Part shown: one piece after another, positions 35,586 through 43,998 of the stretch | Position numbering within the stretch: position 1 is the first letter of the stretch | Layout: every line of letters starts with the position of its first letter | Assembly (NCBI GenBank): GCA_001556025.1 | Contig: LSIB01000159.1 | Coordinates: forward strand, 1-64,000 | From: Rhizobiales bacterium CCH3-A5 | GTDB lineage: Bacteria > Pseudomonadota > Alphaproteobacteria > Rhizobiales > Beijerinckiaceae | Direction of reading: 5' to 3' | DNA length: 64,000 nt | Notes under the pieces: model-generated | Told to the model about the DNA's origin: nothing | Database searches by the model: none | Seen by the model: only the letters and a program-made list of their open reading frames with translations | Translations under genes and position numbers: made by a program

Positions 35586-36422
35586 TCATGACCGTTGCAG
35601 CGCGGCAAACCGCCGGATCGCCAGACCCGGCGGCGGCTCGAAGACCGCGAGTGCGGCATGCTCGAGCGGCCGCGTCGCGATCACGGGGTCGAGCATCGCC
35701 AGTTCGTCGTCGATGAAGCCGGGATGGCACATGACGAGATGGGCCGGGCCGGGCTGGATCAGGAAGCGCGCGAGATCATCCGCGAAATCACGGGCCGGAT
35801 CGAAGGGGGAGGCGCCGGAAAAGCCGCGATTGACCGGAATGCCGCGCCGCGCCGCCGCGCGACGCATACCCAAGCCGAGGCCTGAAATGACCAGCGCCTT
35901 GCCGACCGCGACGCCGCGCGCCCGGATTGCGGCCGCCCGGTCGGACGGGTCGCGCAGATAGACGCTGCCGGGCGGATAGCGCCGCGCAATCGAGGAGAGC
36001 ACCGCGCCGCGAATGCCTGGCAGGACATGGACATGCTGATGGCCATCGACGAAATCAGGTGCGCGGCCCAGCGCCTGCTCGAAGGCGTCGAGCTGGCGGT
36101 CGATCTCCAGCGCGATCTCGGAACGGATCTCAGCGGAGGCGACGGCCGCCCGCGCCAGCTCGCCCAGCTTCGGCAGTTCGCCGCCCGGCGCGAGGCGTGG
36201 CATCAGGCTGAGCGGCGCGGCGCAGGTCAGGTTGAGATGCAGGCCGAGATCGGCATGGCCGGCATGGGCGGCGAGGTCGCCCGCCAATCGCGGCCAATGC
36301 GGGCGGTTCGTCATCGCGCCGGTCGCCGAGAGCCTGCCATCCTCCAACAACGCCAGGATAGAGCGGCTGACTCCCTCAGTCATGGCGAAGTCGTCGGCGC
36401 AGAGCACGAAACCGGTCGTCAT
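35586..36422 (-). CDS. ChbG/HpnK family carbohydrate deacetylase
   Basis: 278 residues. It has the YdjC/ChbG fold: VLCADDFAMTEG with metal-binding Asp, ADLGLHLNLT with a His, and DGHQHVHVLPG with further His ligands. It removes N-acetyl groups from glycans or lipid-linked sugars; HpnK relatives occur in hopanoid clusters. The gene is divergent from a polyprenyl-type glycosyltransferase, which suggests both act on the same lipid-linked sugar. The start at 36422 is preferred; 36446 is possible. Confidence 0.85.
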   Translation of the reverse strand: MTTGFVLCADDFAMTEGVSRSILALLEDGRLSATGAMTNRPHWPRLAGDLAAHAGHADLGLHLNLTCAAPLSLMPRLAPGGELPKLGELARAAVASAEIRSEIALEIDRQLDAFEQALGRAPDFVDGHQHVHVLPGIRGAVLSSIARRYPPGSVYLRDPSDRAAAIRARGVAVGKALVISGLGLGMRRAAARRGIPVNRGFSGASPFDPARDFADDLARFLIQPGPAHLVMCHPGFIDDELAMLDPVIATRPLEHAALAVFEPPPGLAIRRFAALQRS

Positions 36423-36591
36423 CGTCGGCTGTTGTCCCCGGTTCATCGACAATCGTGTAGGAAACGCACCATCCATCCGCCTGTCGGCTTGCGGGCCGGT
36501 GCGCATACGGTCTTTGTGCGGATCGCGTCGCGCTGTCGAGCCCCCGGCTTGGTCTGGCCGGCTTCTGCCGGAGTTGAGAGGTCTGTTTTCC

Positions 36592-37641
36592 GTGTCCGAA
36601 CCCTTGCCCGCCTCCCCTGCGACGCGCGACCTAGCGACGCGCGACAGCGTCGGCGCAGACCGGCCGCAGCTCTCGATCGTCGTGCCCGTCCACAACGAGG
36701 CCGACAACCTGCCGCTGCTGGTCGAGCGGCTCGACGCCGTGCTGGCGAAGGAGGTCAAGTCCTGGGAGCTGGTCTGCGTCGATGACGGAAGCCGTGACGG
36801 CACGCTCTCGGTGCTACGATTGCTGAATGCGCGCGATCCGCGCATCGTCGCAGTCTCGTTCAGCCGCAATTTCGGCAAGGAAATCGCGATCGCAGCCGGG
36901 CTCGACCATGCGCGCGGCGACGCCATCGTGATCATGGACGCCGATCTGCAGCATCCGCCCGAGACGATTCCGATCTTTCTGGCGAAATGGCGCGAGGGCT
37001 ATCTCAACGTCTACGGCCAGCGCTCGGACCGGGACGGCGAGAGCCCGCTAAAGCGCAACTTCGCGAGGATGTTCTACCGGCTCTTCGCCAGCTTCGGCGA
37101 GACGCAGTTGCCCGAAGGCGCGGGCGATTTCCGCCTGCTCGACCGCAAGGTGGTCGATGCGCTGCGCGCCCTGCCCGAGCGTGCCCGCTTCTCGAAGGGC
37201 TTGTACGCCTGGGTCGGCTTCCGCTCGACCGGCGTCACCTTCGATGTCGCCGAGCGCGAGCATGGCGAGACAAAATTCCGCTTCGGCAAGCTGTTCTCCT
37301 TCGCCTTCGACGGGCTGTCGTCCTTCTCGACCATTCCGCTCAAGATCGCGACCTGGGCCGGCGTCGTCATCGCCATTGTCGCGACCTGCGCGGCGGCCTT
37401 CTACCTGCTGCGGACGCTGTTCTTCGGCACCGACCTGCCGGGCTTTCCATCGCTGATCGTCTCGATCATGTTCTTCTCCGGCATCCAGCTCATCTCGCTG
37501 GGTATGATCGGCGAATATGTCGGGCGCATCTTCGCCGAGGTGAAGCGCCGGCCGCTCTATCTGATCGGCGAGCGAGTCGGTTTCGACGCCCGCACCGTCG
37601 ACCACCCGCGCGGCGATGCGCTCCCGCCGCTGATCCGGTAG
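36592..37641 (+). CDS. Family 2 glycosyltransferase, polyprenyl-phosphate type (ArnC/DPM1-like)
   Basis: 349 residues. The GT-A domain has LSIVVPVHNEADNLP, VCVDDGSRDGT, IVIMDADLQHPPE and KRNFARMFYRL. Two C-terminal membrane segments lie at about 250-275 and 290-315. Such enzymes transfer a sugar to undecaprenyl phosphate at the inner membrane. The start is GTG at 36592 with a GAGAGG Shine-Dalgarno; no ATG fits without a long noise extension. It probably works with the divergent deacetylase on envelope glycans such as lipid A decoration. Confidence 0.88.
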   Translation: MSEPLPASPATRDLATRDSVGADRPQLSIVVPVHNEADNLPLLVERLDAVLAKEVKSWELVCVDDGSRDGTLSVLRLLNARDPRIVAVSFSRNFGKEIAIAAGLDHARGDAIVIMDADLQHPPETIPIFLAKWREGYLNVYGQRSDRDGESPLKRNFARMFYRLFASFGETQLPEGAGDFRLLDRKVVDALRALPERARFSKGLYAWVGFRSTGVTFDVAEREHGETKFRFGKLFSFAFDGLSSFSTIPLKIATWAGVVIAIVATCAAAFYLLRTLFFGTDLPGFPSLIVSIMFFSGIQLISLGMIGEYVGRIFAEVKRRPLYLIGERVGFDARTVDHPRGDALPPLIR

Positions 37642-37679
37642 AACGCCTACGCGTCTTTGCGGTGAAGCGGGAGGCGCAC

Positions 37680-37725
37680 TGGACCATCCTTCGAGACGAC
37701 GCTATGCGGCTCCTCAGGATGAGGG
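37680..37725. repeat. Dispersed 46-bp palindromic repeat, family A, copy 2
   Basis: Begins tggaccatccttcgagacga and ends ggctcctcaggatgaggg. It matches the reverse complement of 375-420 with four mismatches. It lies between the glycosyltransferase stop and the murJ start. Confidence 0.75.
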
Positions 37726-37756
37726 CTGAGAGTTTCAGCCCGCTCCAAGGCGCGCG

Positions 37757-39283
37757 ATGCTCAAAAAAATCCTCTCCGTCGGCGGGTTCACGCTGCTCTC
37801 GCGCCTGAGCGGGTTTTTGCGCGACATCGTGCTGGCCGCCGTGCTGGGCGCGGGCGCGCTGATGGACGCGTTTTCAGTCGCGCTGCGGCTGCCCAACCAT
37901 TTCCGGGCGATCTTCGGCGAAGGCGCGTTCAATCAGGCCTATATCCCGAGCTTCACCCGCATCCGCCAGCAGGCCGGCGCGGCGGCGGCCGGCCTGTTCT
38001 CGAACCGCGTCTATACGCTGATCGTCATCGCGCAGATCGCGCTGCTCGCGGTCGCGATCCCGTTCATGCCGCAGGTGGTCAGGCTGCTCGCGCCGGGTTT
38101 CGCCAACGATCCGCAGCGCTTCGAGCTCGCAGTCGCGCTGACGCGGATCACCTTTCCCTATCTCACCTTCATCACGCTGGTGACGCTGCTCTCGGCCAAT
38201 CTCAACGCGGTCGACAGGTTTGCGGCGGCGGCCGCAGCGCCGATCCTGCTCAATGTCAGCCTGATCGCGGCGCTGGCCGTCGCCTTCCTGTTCCCCAACG
38301 CGGCCTATGCCGCGGCCTGGGGTGTTGCGGCGGCCGGCCTGCTCGAATGGGTGCTACTGGCTTTCGCCGCGCGCCGGGCCGGGGTCGCGGCCGCACTGAC
38401 CCGCCCGCGCCTCGACGCCGACATGAAAGCGTTCCTGAAGGCGTTCGGGCCAGCGGTGATCGGCTCGGCCGGCGTCCAGATCGCGCTCTTTGCCGACACG
38501 ATCATCGCGTCGCTCCTGCCGGCCGGGGCCTATGCCGCGCTCTACTATGCCGAGCGGCTCTACCAGTTGCCGATCGGCGTGATTGCGATCGGGGTGGGCA
38601 CCGTGCTGTTGCCGACGATGAGCCGCTGCATCGCGGCAGGCGACGCCGCCGCATCCGACAGGGCGCAGAACCGGGCCGTGGCGCTGACACTGGTCGCAGC
38701 CGCGCCGTTTGCGGCCGCCTTCCTTGCGATCCCCGAGCTGATCGTTTCGGCGCTGTTCGAGCGCGGCCGGTTCGATGCGGCAGCCAGCCAGGCGGCGGGC
38801 GCGGTGCTGTTCGCCTATGCGGTGGGTCTGCCGGCGATCGTGCTGATCCGCACGCAGGTCTCGAGCTTTCAGGCGCGCGGCGACACCACGACGCCGATGT
38901 GGGTTTCGCTGACCGCCATCGCCTGCAACATCGCGCTCAAGCTCCTGCTCTGGCGGAACTGGGGTGCGCCGGGGCTGGCACTCGCGACGGCGGCGGGGGC
39001 CTGGATCAATGTCGGGCTGCTGTTTGCGCTGGGTGTCCGGCGCGGCTGGACGCGGCCGGCCCAGGGATTGGTGGGGCTGGCGGCGATCGTTGTCGTGGCG
39101 GCCGTTCTCGCAGGGCTGACGGCGCGGTTCGTTGCGCCGCCGCTTCTGGTTCTGGCGCAGGGTGTGCCTTGGGAGCCCAGGCTGGCCGCGCTCGCCGCGA
39201 TCGGATTTGCGGCGATCGTGGTCTATGGCGCAGTCGTCGCTCTGGGGCTCAAGGCGGCCGGGCTGGTCAGGCTGCTGCGCTGA
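37757..39283 (+). CDS. murJ: Lipid II flippase MurJ
   Basis: 508 residues with about 14 membrane segments. Family features: GGFTLLSRLSGFLRDI at the N-terminus, LPNHFRAIFGEGAFNQAYIP, and YAERLYQLPIGVIAIGVGTV. MurJ flips lipid II for peptidoglycan synthesis, and the window also has a class A penicillin-binding protein at 16.9 kb. A family A palindrome lies just upstream. Its stop is three bases from the stop of the convergent aminotransferase. Confidence 0.95.
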   Translation: MLKKILSVGGFTLLSRLSGFLRDIVLAAVLGAGALMDAFSVALRLPNHFRAIFGEGAFNQAYIPSFTRIRQQAGAAAAGLFSNRVYTLIVIAQIALLAVAIPFMPQVVRLLAPGFANDPQRFELAVALTRITFPYLTFITLVTLLSANLNAVDRFAAAAAAPILLNVSLIAALAVAFLFPNAAYAAAWGVAAAGLLEWVLLAFAARRAGVAAALTRPRLDADMKAFLKAFGPAVIGSAGVQIALFADTIIASLLPAGAYAALYYAERLYQLPIGVIAIGVGTVLLPTMSRCIAAGDAAASDRAQNRAVALTLVAAAPFAAAFLAIPELIVSALFERGRFDAAASQAAGAVLFAYAVGLPAIVLIRTQVSSFQARGDTTTPMWVSLTAIACNIALKLLLWRNWGAPGLALATAAGAWINVGLLFALGVRRGWTRPAQGLVGLAAIVVVAAVLAGLTARFVAPPLLVLAQGVPWEPRLAALAAIGFAAIVVYGAVVALGLKAAGLVRLLR

Positions 39284-39286
39284 GGC

Positions 39287-40153
39287 TCAAGCCGCCGACT
39301 TGGCGAAGTCCATGTAGAGTTCGCGCGCCTTGCGGTAGAGCGGGCCGGGCTGCAGCGTGACGTTGTCGATGCGCGTCACCGGCATCACCTTGGAGTAGTT
39401 GCCCGAGGTGAAGATTTCGTCGGCCTGCTCGAAATCCGAATAGCGCAGGCTGCACTCCTCCACCGTGATCCCGGCTCCCCGCATCAGCCCGATGACGCGT
39501 TGGCGGGTGATGCCGTTCAGGAAGGTGCCGTTGGGCGCCGGCGTCCTGACGACGCCGTCCTTGGCCATGAAGATGTTGGAGGTCGCGGTTTCGGCGACAT
39601 TGCCGAGCATGTCGAGAACCAGCGCGTTGTCGAAGCCGGCCGCCTTCGCGGCGCGCAGGATGCGGGCGTTGTTGGGATAGAGGCAGCCGGCCTTCGAGTC
39701 GGTCGGCATTGTCTCCGTGGTCGGGCGGCGATAGATCCCTTGGGTCATAGAAAAACCGGCGGCGTTGGCCGGCGGCATCGCCGCCTCGAACAGGCATAGG
39801 CAGAACTGCGTCGATTCCGAATCGGCGATGATGGTTGATGGGCCGTCGGCCTCGGCCCAGTACATCGGCTTGACGTAGAGCGCCGTGCCGGGAGCGAATT
39901 TCTTCGCGCCCTCCAGCGTCTTTTCGACGATGAACTCCGGCGTCACCGTGGGCTTGAGGCCGAGCGCCAGCGCCGAGCGGTTGACGCGGGCGGCGTGCCT
40001 GTCGAGATCAGGCGCGACGCCGTCGAAATAGCGCGCGCCATCGAACACGGCCGAGGCCTGCCAGAGCGCGTGGCTGCGTGGTCCCACCAGGCCGGGGTTG
40101 CCCTCATGCCACTCGCCCTCGAACCAGCTCCAGGTCTGGGAATACCATGCCAT
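39287..40153 (-). CDS. Branched-chain amino acid aminotransferase, fold type IV
   Basis: 288 residues. It has the PLP-binding Lys in PTDSKAGCLYPNNAR, GNVAETATSNIFM and GITRQRVIGL, and TSGNYSKVMPV near the C-terminus, all typical of the IlvE/D-amino-acid-transaminase family. The opening YSQTWSWFEGEWHEGNPG is that of the shorter alphaproteobacterial BCAT group. It makes or breaks down Leu, Ile and Val. It lies downstream of azlC-azlD, a branched-chain amino acid exporter pair, on the same strand. Confidence 0.9.
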   Translation of the reverse strand: MAWYSQTWSWFEGEWHEGNPGLVGPRSHALWQASAVFDGARYFDGVAPDLDRHAARVNRSALALGLKPTVTPEFIVEKTLEGAKKFAPGTALYVKPMYWAEADGPSTIIADSESTQFCLCLFEAAMPPANAAGFSMTQGIYRRPTTETMPTDSKAGCLYPNNARILRAAKAAGFDNALVLDMLGNVAETATSNIFMAKDGVVRTPAPNGTFLNGITRQRVIGLMRGAGITVEECSLRYSDFEQADEIFTSGNYSKVMPVTRIDNVTLQPGPLYRKARELYMDFAKSAA

Positions 40154-40275
40154 CGCGGCGCTCCGATTTGGTCAGTTATGCTGACCGGCACCGTCTGCCC
40201 GTGACAGACCGCCGTCAACATGGCGGCGATGATCTGATGTGATGGAAGCGATCGTAAGGGGTGATGGATCGCCGC

Positions 40276-40593
40276 TCAGAGCCCCAGCGCCCGTGCGCCG
40301 GAGACGACCGCCATCCCCACCACCAGCGCCAGCAATTCGCTGCGCCTTATCACCATGCTGCCGACCGCGGCCAGCAGCGCGAGGCCCGCCGACCAGCCGA
40401 GCCGCTCGACCAGCGGCAACACGGTCGCGACCACGATCGAGCCCGGCAGGGCCGCGAGCCCGCGCCTGACGCGCGGCGTCAGCGGGATGAACGCCATCAG
40501 CGCTACACCCGAGATGCGGCAGAGATAGGTCGCCAGCGCCATGGCGAGGATGGCGAGGATCGCGCCCCAGGCGCCGGGCTCAGGCAGCGTCAT
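40276..40593 (-). CDS. azlD: AzlD family small subunit of amino acid exporter
   Basis: 105 residues with about four hydrophobic segments: ILAILAMALATYLCRISGV, LAALPGSIVVATVLPLV, AGLALLAAVGSMVI and LLALVVGMAVVSG. AzlD works with AzlC to export branched-chain amino acids or analogues. It overlaps azlC by 14 bases. Confidence 0.88.
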   Translation of the reverse strand: MTLPEPGAWGAILAILAMALATYLCRISGVALMAFIPLTPRVRRGLAALPGSIVVATVLPLVERLGWSAGLALLAAVGSMVIRRSELLALVVGMAVVSGARALGL

Positions 40594-41311
40594 CGCGAAA
40601 CGCTCCCACCAGCGCGCCCGACAGCGAGCCGACGATGATGAAGGCGTAGCCCTCGATCAGCCTTGCCGTGACCAGCGCCACGAGACCGGCCACGACCCAG
40701 GGCACGGCGGCACGCCTTCCGCGCCAAAGCGGCACGATCATCGCCGCGAAGAAGATCGGCATGACGAGGTCGATGCCGTAGGTGCGCGGATCGGCGACGA
40801 GCGCGCCGAGCAGATAGCCCGGCACGGTGGCGGCGACCCAGACCAGCCAGAGCGCCACGCCCGCGCCGACGAGCACGCCGAGATCGCGCCCGCCCTCACC
40901 GTGATAGCGCGTGCCGATCATCCAGTTTGCGTCGGTGAACAGGAACAGGTGCAGGCCGTTGACCGCTCCGGGATAATGCCTGAACCAGGGTTGCAGCGAC
41001 GCGCCCTGCAGCACCATGCGGGCGTTTACAGTGGCCGTGACGACCGCGAGACCCGCAATCGCGCCCCAGCTCCATTCCGGCCGCCACAGCTCCATCGCCA
41101 CGAGTTGCGCCACGCCGGCATAGACCGCAGCGCTCATCAGCACGGCCTCGAACAGGCTCAGCCCCTTGGCAGAGGCCGCCGCACCGAACGCCACCGCGAA
41201 GACGACGACGCCGGGCATCAGCACCGAGACCCTGCGCAGGCCCAGCGTCGCTCCTGCGAGGGTGAGCGTGAAGTCAGGCTTGGGCTCGGGTTGCGGCGGT
41301 TCCAGCGACAT
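40580..41311 (-). CDS. azlC: AzlC family permease, large subunit of amino acid exporter
   Basis: 243 residues. The AzlC features are FGAAASAKGLSLFEAVLMSA, VYAGVAQLVAMELW, VNARMVLQGASL and FLFTDANWMI. There are about six membrane segments. The start at 41311 (MSLEPPQPEP) follows a GGAAAGG Shine-Dalgarno; a TTG further upstream is less likely. The pair probably exports branched-chain amino acids, consistent with the neighbouring aminotransferase. Confidence 0.88.
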   Translation of the reverse strand: MSLEPPQPEPKPDFTLTLAGATLGLRRVSVLMPGVVVFAVAFGAAASAKGLSLFEAVLMSAAVYAGVAQLVAMELWRPEWSWGAIAGLAVVTATVNARMVLQGASLQPWFRHYPGAVNGLHLFLFTDANWMIGTRYHGEGGRDLGVLVGAGVALWLVWVAATVPGYLLGALVADPRTYGIDLVMPIFFAAMIVPLWRGRRAAVPWVVAGLVALVTARLIEGYAFIIVGSLSGALVGAFRDDAA

Positions 41312-41423
41312 GCCCTTTCCAAGAGCCAAGCGCCGCCCCGGTCAACCGGGGCAGGCGATGCCGGCGCATGACCGCAGCGCAGGACTGACGACAGCAGCGG
41401 CGGCGCGCGATAGGTTGGCGAGC

Positions 41424-42032
41424 ATGACCTGGCTCCATGCCCTGGACGAGACCGCGACCGCCCTGCCCGCAGTCTGGCTGATTGCCTCCCGGCGCAGCCC
41501 GGCCAATCTGCCCGAGCGCTCGGCGCTGCGGCGCGGCATCGCGCTTGACCTCATCGCCCGGCAGTTCTCGCTGCCGCCCGAGGCCGTGACCATCGAGCAC
41601 GACGAGGCCGGACGGCCCGTGCTGGCGCGCCCGGCGGGCACGGGGCTGCACCTCTCGCTCGCGACCCGCGCCGGGTTGGTCGCGGTAGCGCTGGCGCGCG
41701 CGCCGGTCGGCGTCGATGTCGAGCGGATCGAGCCCGCCGTCGCGCCGCCGCTGGAAAGCCTGCATTCGGACGAGCGCGAGATGCTCGCCATGCTGCCGGA
41801 GACCGCGCGACCGCTCGCCTTCGCCCAGTTATGGACCGCCAAGGAGGCCTATGTGAAGGCGCTCGGCACGGGCTTTCTGCGTCCGCCCGAGAGTTTCGCT
41901 GTGACGCTTCTGGCCGGCGGCCGCTTCAAGATCGACGACCCCGAAAGACCGACTCAGGCGCTGGGCCATGGCCTGATCGACAAAAACGGCGGCCAGGGGA
42001 GCCTGGCCGCCGCGATGATCGTGCTCGACTGA
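41424..42032 (+). CDS. 4'-phosphopantetheinyl transferase, Sfp-like
   Basis: 202 residues. The Mg-binding motif is GVDVERI, and the second motif is WTAKEAYVKALGTGFLRPP. Such enzymes move the phosphopantetheine arm from CoA to carrier proteins of fatty acid, polyketide or peptide synthesis. It is shorter than Sfp (about 225 residues). No carrier-protein genes are in the window, so it may serve a general role. Its 3' end contains the terminator of the convergent terC gene. Confidence 0.88.
   Translation: MTWLHALDETATALPAVWLIASRRSPANLPERSALRRGIALDLIARQFSLPPEAVTIEHDEAGRPVLARPAGTGLHLSLATRAGLVAVALARAPVGVDVERIEPAVAPPLESLHSDEREMLAMLPETARPLAFAQLWTAKEAYVKALGTGFLRPPESFAVTLLAGGRFKIDDPERPTQALGHGLIDKNGGQGSLAAAMIVLD
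41981..42011 (-). terminator. Terminator of terC, embedded in the phosphopantetheinyl transferase gene
   Basis: On the minus strand: ggcggccagg, loop ctcc, cctggccgcc, then gttttt. A perfect ten-pair stem with a T-tract lies 30 bases after the terC stop, inside the last 52 bases of the convergent coding region. The plus strand has no T-tract after the stem. Confidence 0.75.
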
Positions 42033-42041
42033 GCGCGGGGC

Positions 42042-42785
42042 TCAGCCCGGCTGGTCGGCCGGCTTCTTCTTGAGCATGTAGGCGACCCCGACGACGAACA
42101 GCGCACCGATCGTTGCGGCACTGTAAAAGGGAACCTTGGCCGCCGCGAGCCCGGCCGGGGCGGTGTCGCTGACCGGCACGACCTGCACCCAGCTCGGGAT
42201 GGCGGTCTGGAGCCACTGGAGCACGGCGATGTCGGTGAGCAGCATTTCGCCGGCAATCCAGCCGAGCAAAGCCGCGCCGAGCCAGACCAGGATGGGGTAG
42301 CGCTCCAGCACGTCGGAGAGCAGCCGCGCGCCATAAACGATGAGCGGGATTGTCAGCAGCAGGCCGAAGATGAACAGCTCGAAATGGCCGCGCGCCGCGG
42401 CCGCGATCGCCAGCACATTGTCGAGGCTCATCACCGCATCGGCGATGGCGATGGTGCGCACCGCCTTCCAGAGATTGTCCGAGGCCTCGATGTCACCATG
42501 AGCCTCGTCCTCGCCCTTGGCAAGCTTGATCGCGATCCAGAACAGCAGCAGCGCGCCGACGACCTTCAGGAACGGGATGTTCAGCAGGTAGGTGACGATG
42601 ATCGCGAAGAAGATGCGCAGGCCGACGGCCGCGCCAGCGCCGAGCAGGATGCCGACCTTGCGCTGCTTCTCCGGCAGCGAGCGCACCGCGAGCGCGATGA
42701 CGATGGCGTTGTCGCCAGAGAGCAGGAGGTCGATCCAGATGATCTGGAGCAGCGACGTCCAGAATGCCGAGGATGAAAAATCCAT
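42042..42785 (-). CDS. TerC family membrane protein
   Basis: 247 residues with seven hydrophobic segments. The two conserved acidic motifs are LLLSGDNAIVIALA and ADAVMSLDNVLAIAAA. Relatives such as YjbE and Alx act in manganese export or metal loading of secreted enzymes. The gene is preceded by a short hairpin-containing leader and followed by its own terminator, so it is monocistronic. Confidence 0.88.
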   Translation of the reverse strand: MDFSSSAFWTSLLQIIWIDLLLSGDNAIVIALAVRSLPEKQRKVGILLGAGAAVGLRIFFAIIVTYLLNIPFLKVVGALLLFWIAIKLAKGEDEAHGDIEASDNLWKAVRTIAIADAVMSLDNVLAIAAAARGHFELFIFGLLLTIPLIVYGARLLSDVLERYPILVWLGAALLGWIAGEMLLTDIAVLQWLQTAIPSWVQVVPVSDTAPAGLAAAKVPFYSAATIGALFVVGVAYMLKKKPADQPG

Positions 42786-42850
42786 GATGCGGTCAATCCC
42801 TCAAATAGCGGGTCGTTTCGACCCCTGCTGTGCCCCGATCGGGGGATGAA
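42786..42850 (-). promoter_or_regulatory. Structured 5' leader of terC
   Basis: On the minus strand, the palindrome ccccgatcgggg is followed by gggtcg / cgaccc with an aaa loop, then gctatttgaggga and the ATG after 14 bases. It could be a metal-responsive RNA, as many terC genes have the yybP-ykoY manganese riboswitch, but the conserved ggggagtag core of that class is not seen. The regulatory role is unproved. Confidence 0.4.
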
Positions 42851-42918
42851 TGGCAAGTGTTTAGGCAGCGTTCCGGCCGGAAAACCGAAGCGGACGGTGA
42901 TGGTTCCTGCCGGGCGGA

Positions 42919-43998
42919 TCAGCCCAGCGCCTGTTCGATCGCCTTGCCGGCGGCTTCCGTTCCCAGCGTGCCGCCGAGATCGCGCGTACGGGTACGGGCA
43001 TCGCCCAGCGCCCGCTCGATCGCGGCCTCGATGCCTTTCGCTGCCTCATGCTCGCCGAGATGGTCGAGCATCATCGCGCCCGACCAGATCTGGCCGACCG
43101 GGTTGGCGATGCCCTGCCCCGCAATGTCCGGAGCCGAGCCATGAACCGGCTCGAACAGCGAGGGATGCTCGCCCGTCGGATTGATGTTGCCGCTTGGGGC
43201 GATGCCGATCGTGCCAGTGCAGGCCGGGCCGAGATCCGACAGGATGTCGCCGAACAGGTTGGACGCCACGACAACGTCGAAGCGGTCGGGATTCAGCACG
43301 AAATGCGCGGTCAGGATGTCGATATGGTACTGATCGACGGCGACGTCGGGATAGCTTGTCGCCATTTCCTTCACCCGCTCGTCCCAGTAGGGCATGGTGA
43401 TCGAGATGCCGTTCGACTTGGTCGCCGAGGTCAGCTTTTTCCGCGGACGGCGCTGGGCCAGTTCGAAGGCATATTTCAGCACGCGGTCGACGCCGACGCG
43501 GCTCATGATCGTCTCCTGGATGACGATCTCGCGCGCGGTGCCGGCGTACATCCGCCCGCCGACGGAGGAATACTCGCCCTCGGTGTTCTCGCGCACGACG
43601 AAGAAGTCGATGTCGCCGGGCTTGCGGCCGACCAGCGGGCCGGGCACGCCGGGCATCAGCCGCACCGGGCGCAGATTCACATATTGGTCGAATTCGCGCC
43701 GGAACAGCAGGAGCGAACCCCAGAGCGAGATGTGGTCCGGTACCTGGGCGGGCATGCCGACCGCGCCGAAGAAGATCGCGTCATGGCCGCCGATCTGGTC
43801 CTTCCAGTCGTCGGGCAGCATCTTGCCGTGCTTCGCGTAATAGTCGCAGGAGGAGAAATCGAACTGGTCGAGCCGCATTTCGAAGCCGTATTTCTTCGAC
43901 GCCGCCTCCAGCACGCGCAGGCCCTCCGGCATGACCTCCTTGCCGATGCCGTCGCCGGCGATGACGGCGATGCGGTAGACGCGATTGGTCCGGCTCAT
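42919..43998 (-). CDS. Tartrate/D-malate dehydrogenase family (isopropylmalate dehydrogenase-like)
   Basis: 359 residues. It has the NAD-dependent beta-decarboxylating dehydrogenase fold: IAVIAGDGIGKEVMPEG, FFVVRENTEGEYSSVGG and a metal-binding segment SNLFGDILSDLG, then EPVHGSAPDIAGQGIANP. The RLMPGVPGPL and LLLFRREFDQYVNLRP blocks separate it from leucine-pathway LeuB and fit TtuC/DmlA. It oxidises tartrate or D-malate. Its start overlaps the stop of the upstream hydrolase by four bases, so expression is coupled. Confidence 0.88.
   Translation of the reverse strand: MSRTNRVYRIAVIAGDGIGKEVMPEGLRVLEAASKKYGFEMRLDQFDFSSCDYYAKHGKMLPDDWKDQIGGHDAIFFGAVGMPAQVPDHISLWGSLLLFRREFDQYVNLRPVRLMPGVPGPLVGRKPGDIDFFVVRENTEGEYSSVGGRMYAGTAREIVIQETIMSRVGVDRVLKYAFELAQRRPRKKLTSATKSNGISITMPYWDERVKEMATSYPDVAVDQYHIDILTAHFVLNPDRFDVVVASNLFGDILSDLGPACTGTIGIAPSGNINPTGEHPSLFEPVHGSAPDIAGQGIANPVGQIWSGAMMLDHLGEHEAAKGIEAAIERALGDARTRTRDLGGTLGTEAAGKAIEQALG

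Noticed and set aside
37676..37756. Attenuator or promoter in the murJ upstream region
   Set aside because: The structure there is a family A dispersed repeat also present near position 375, so it is not specific to murJ.
42786..42850. yybP-ykoY manganese riboswitch before terC
   Set aside because: The conserved ggggagtag core and the second conserved loop are absent; kept only as an unassigned structured leader.
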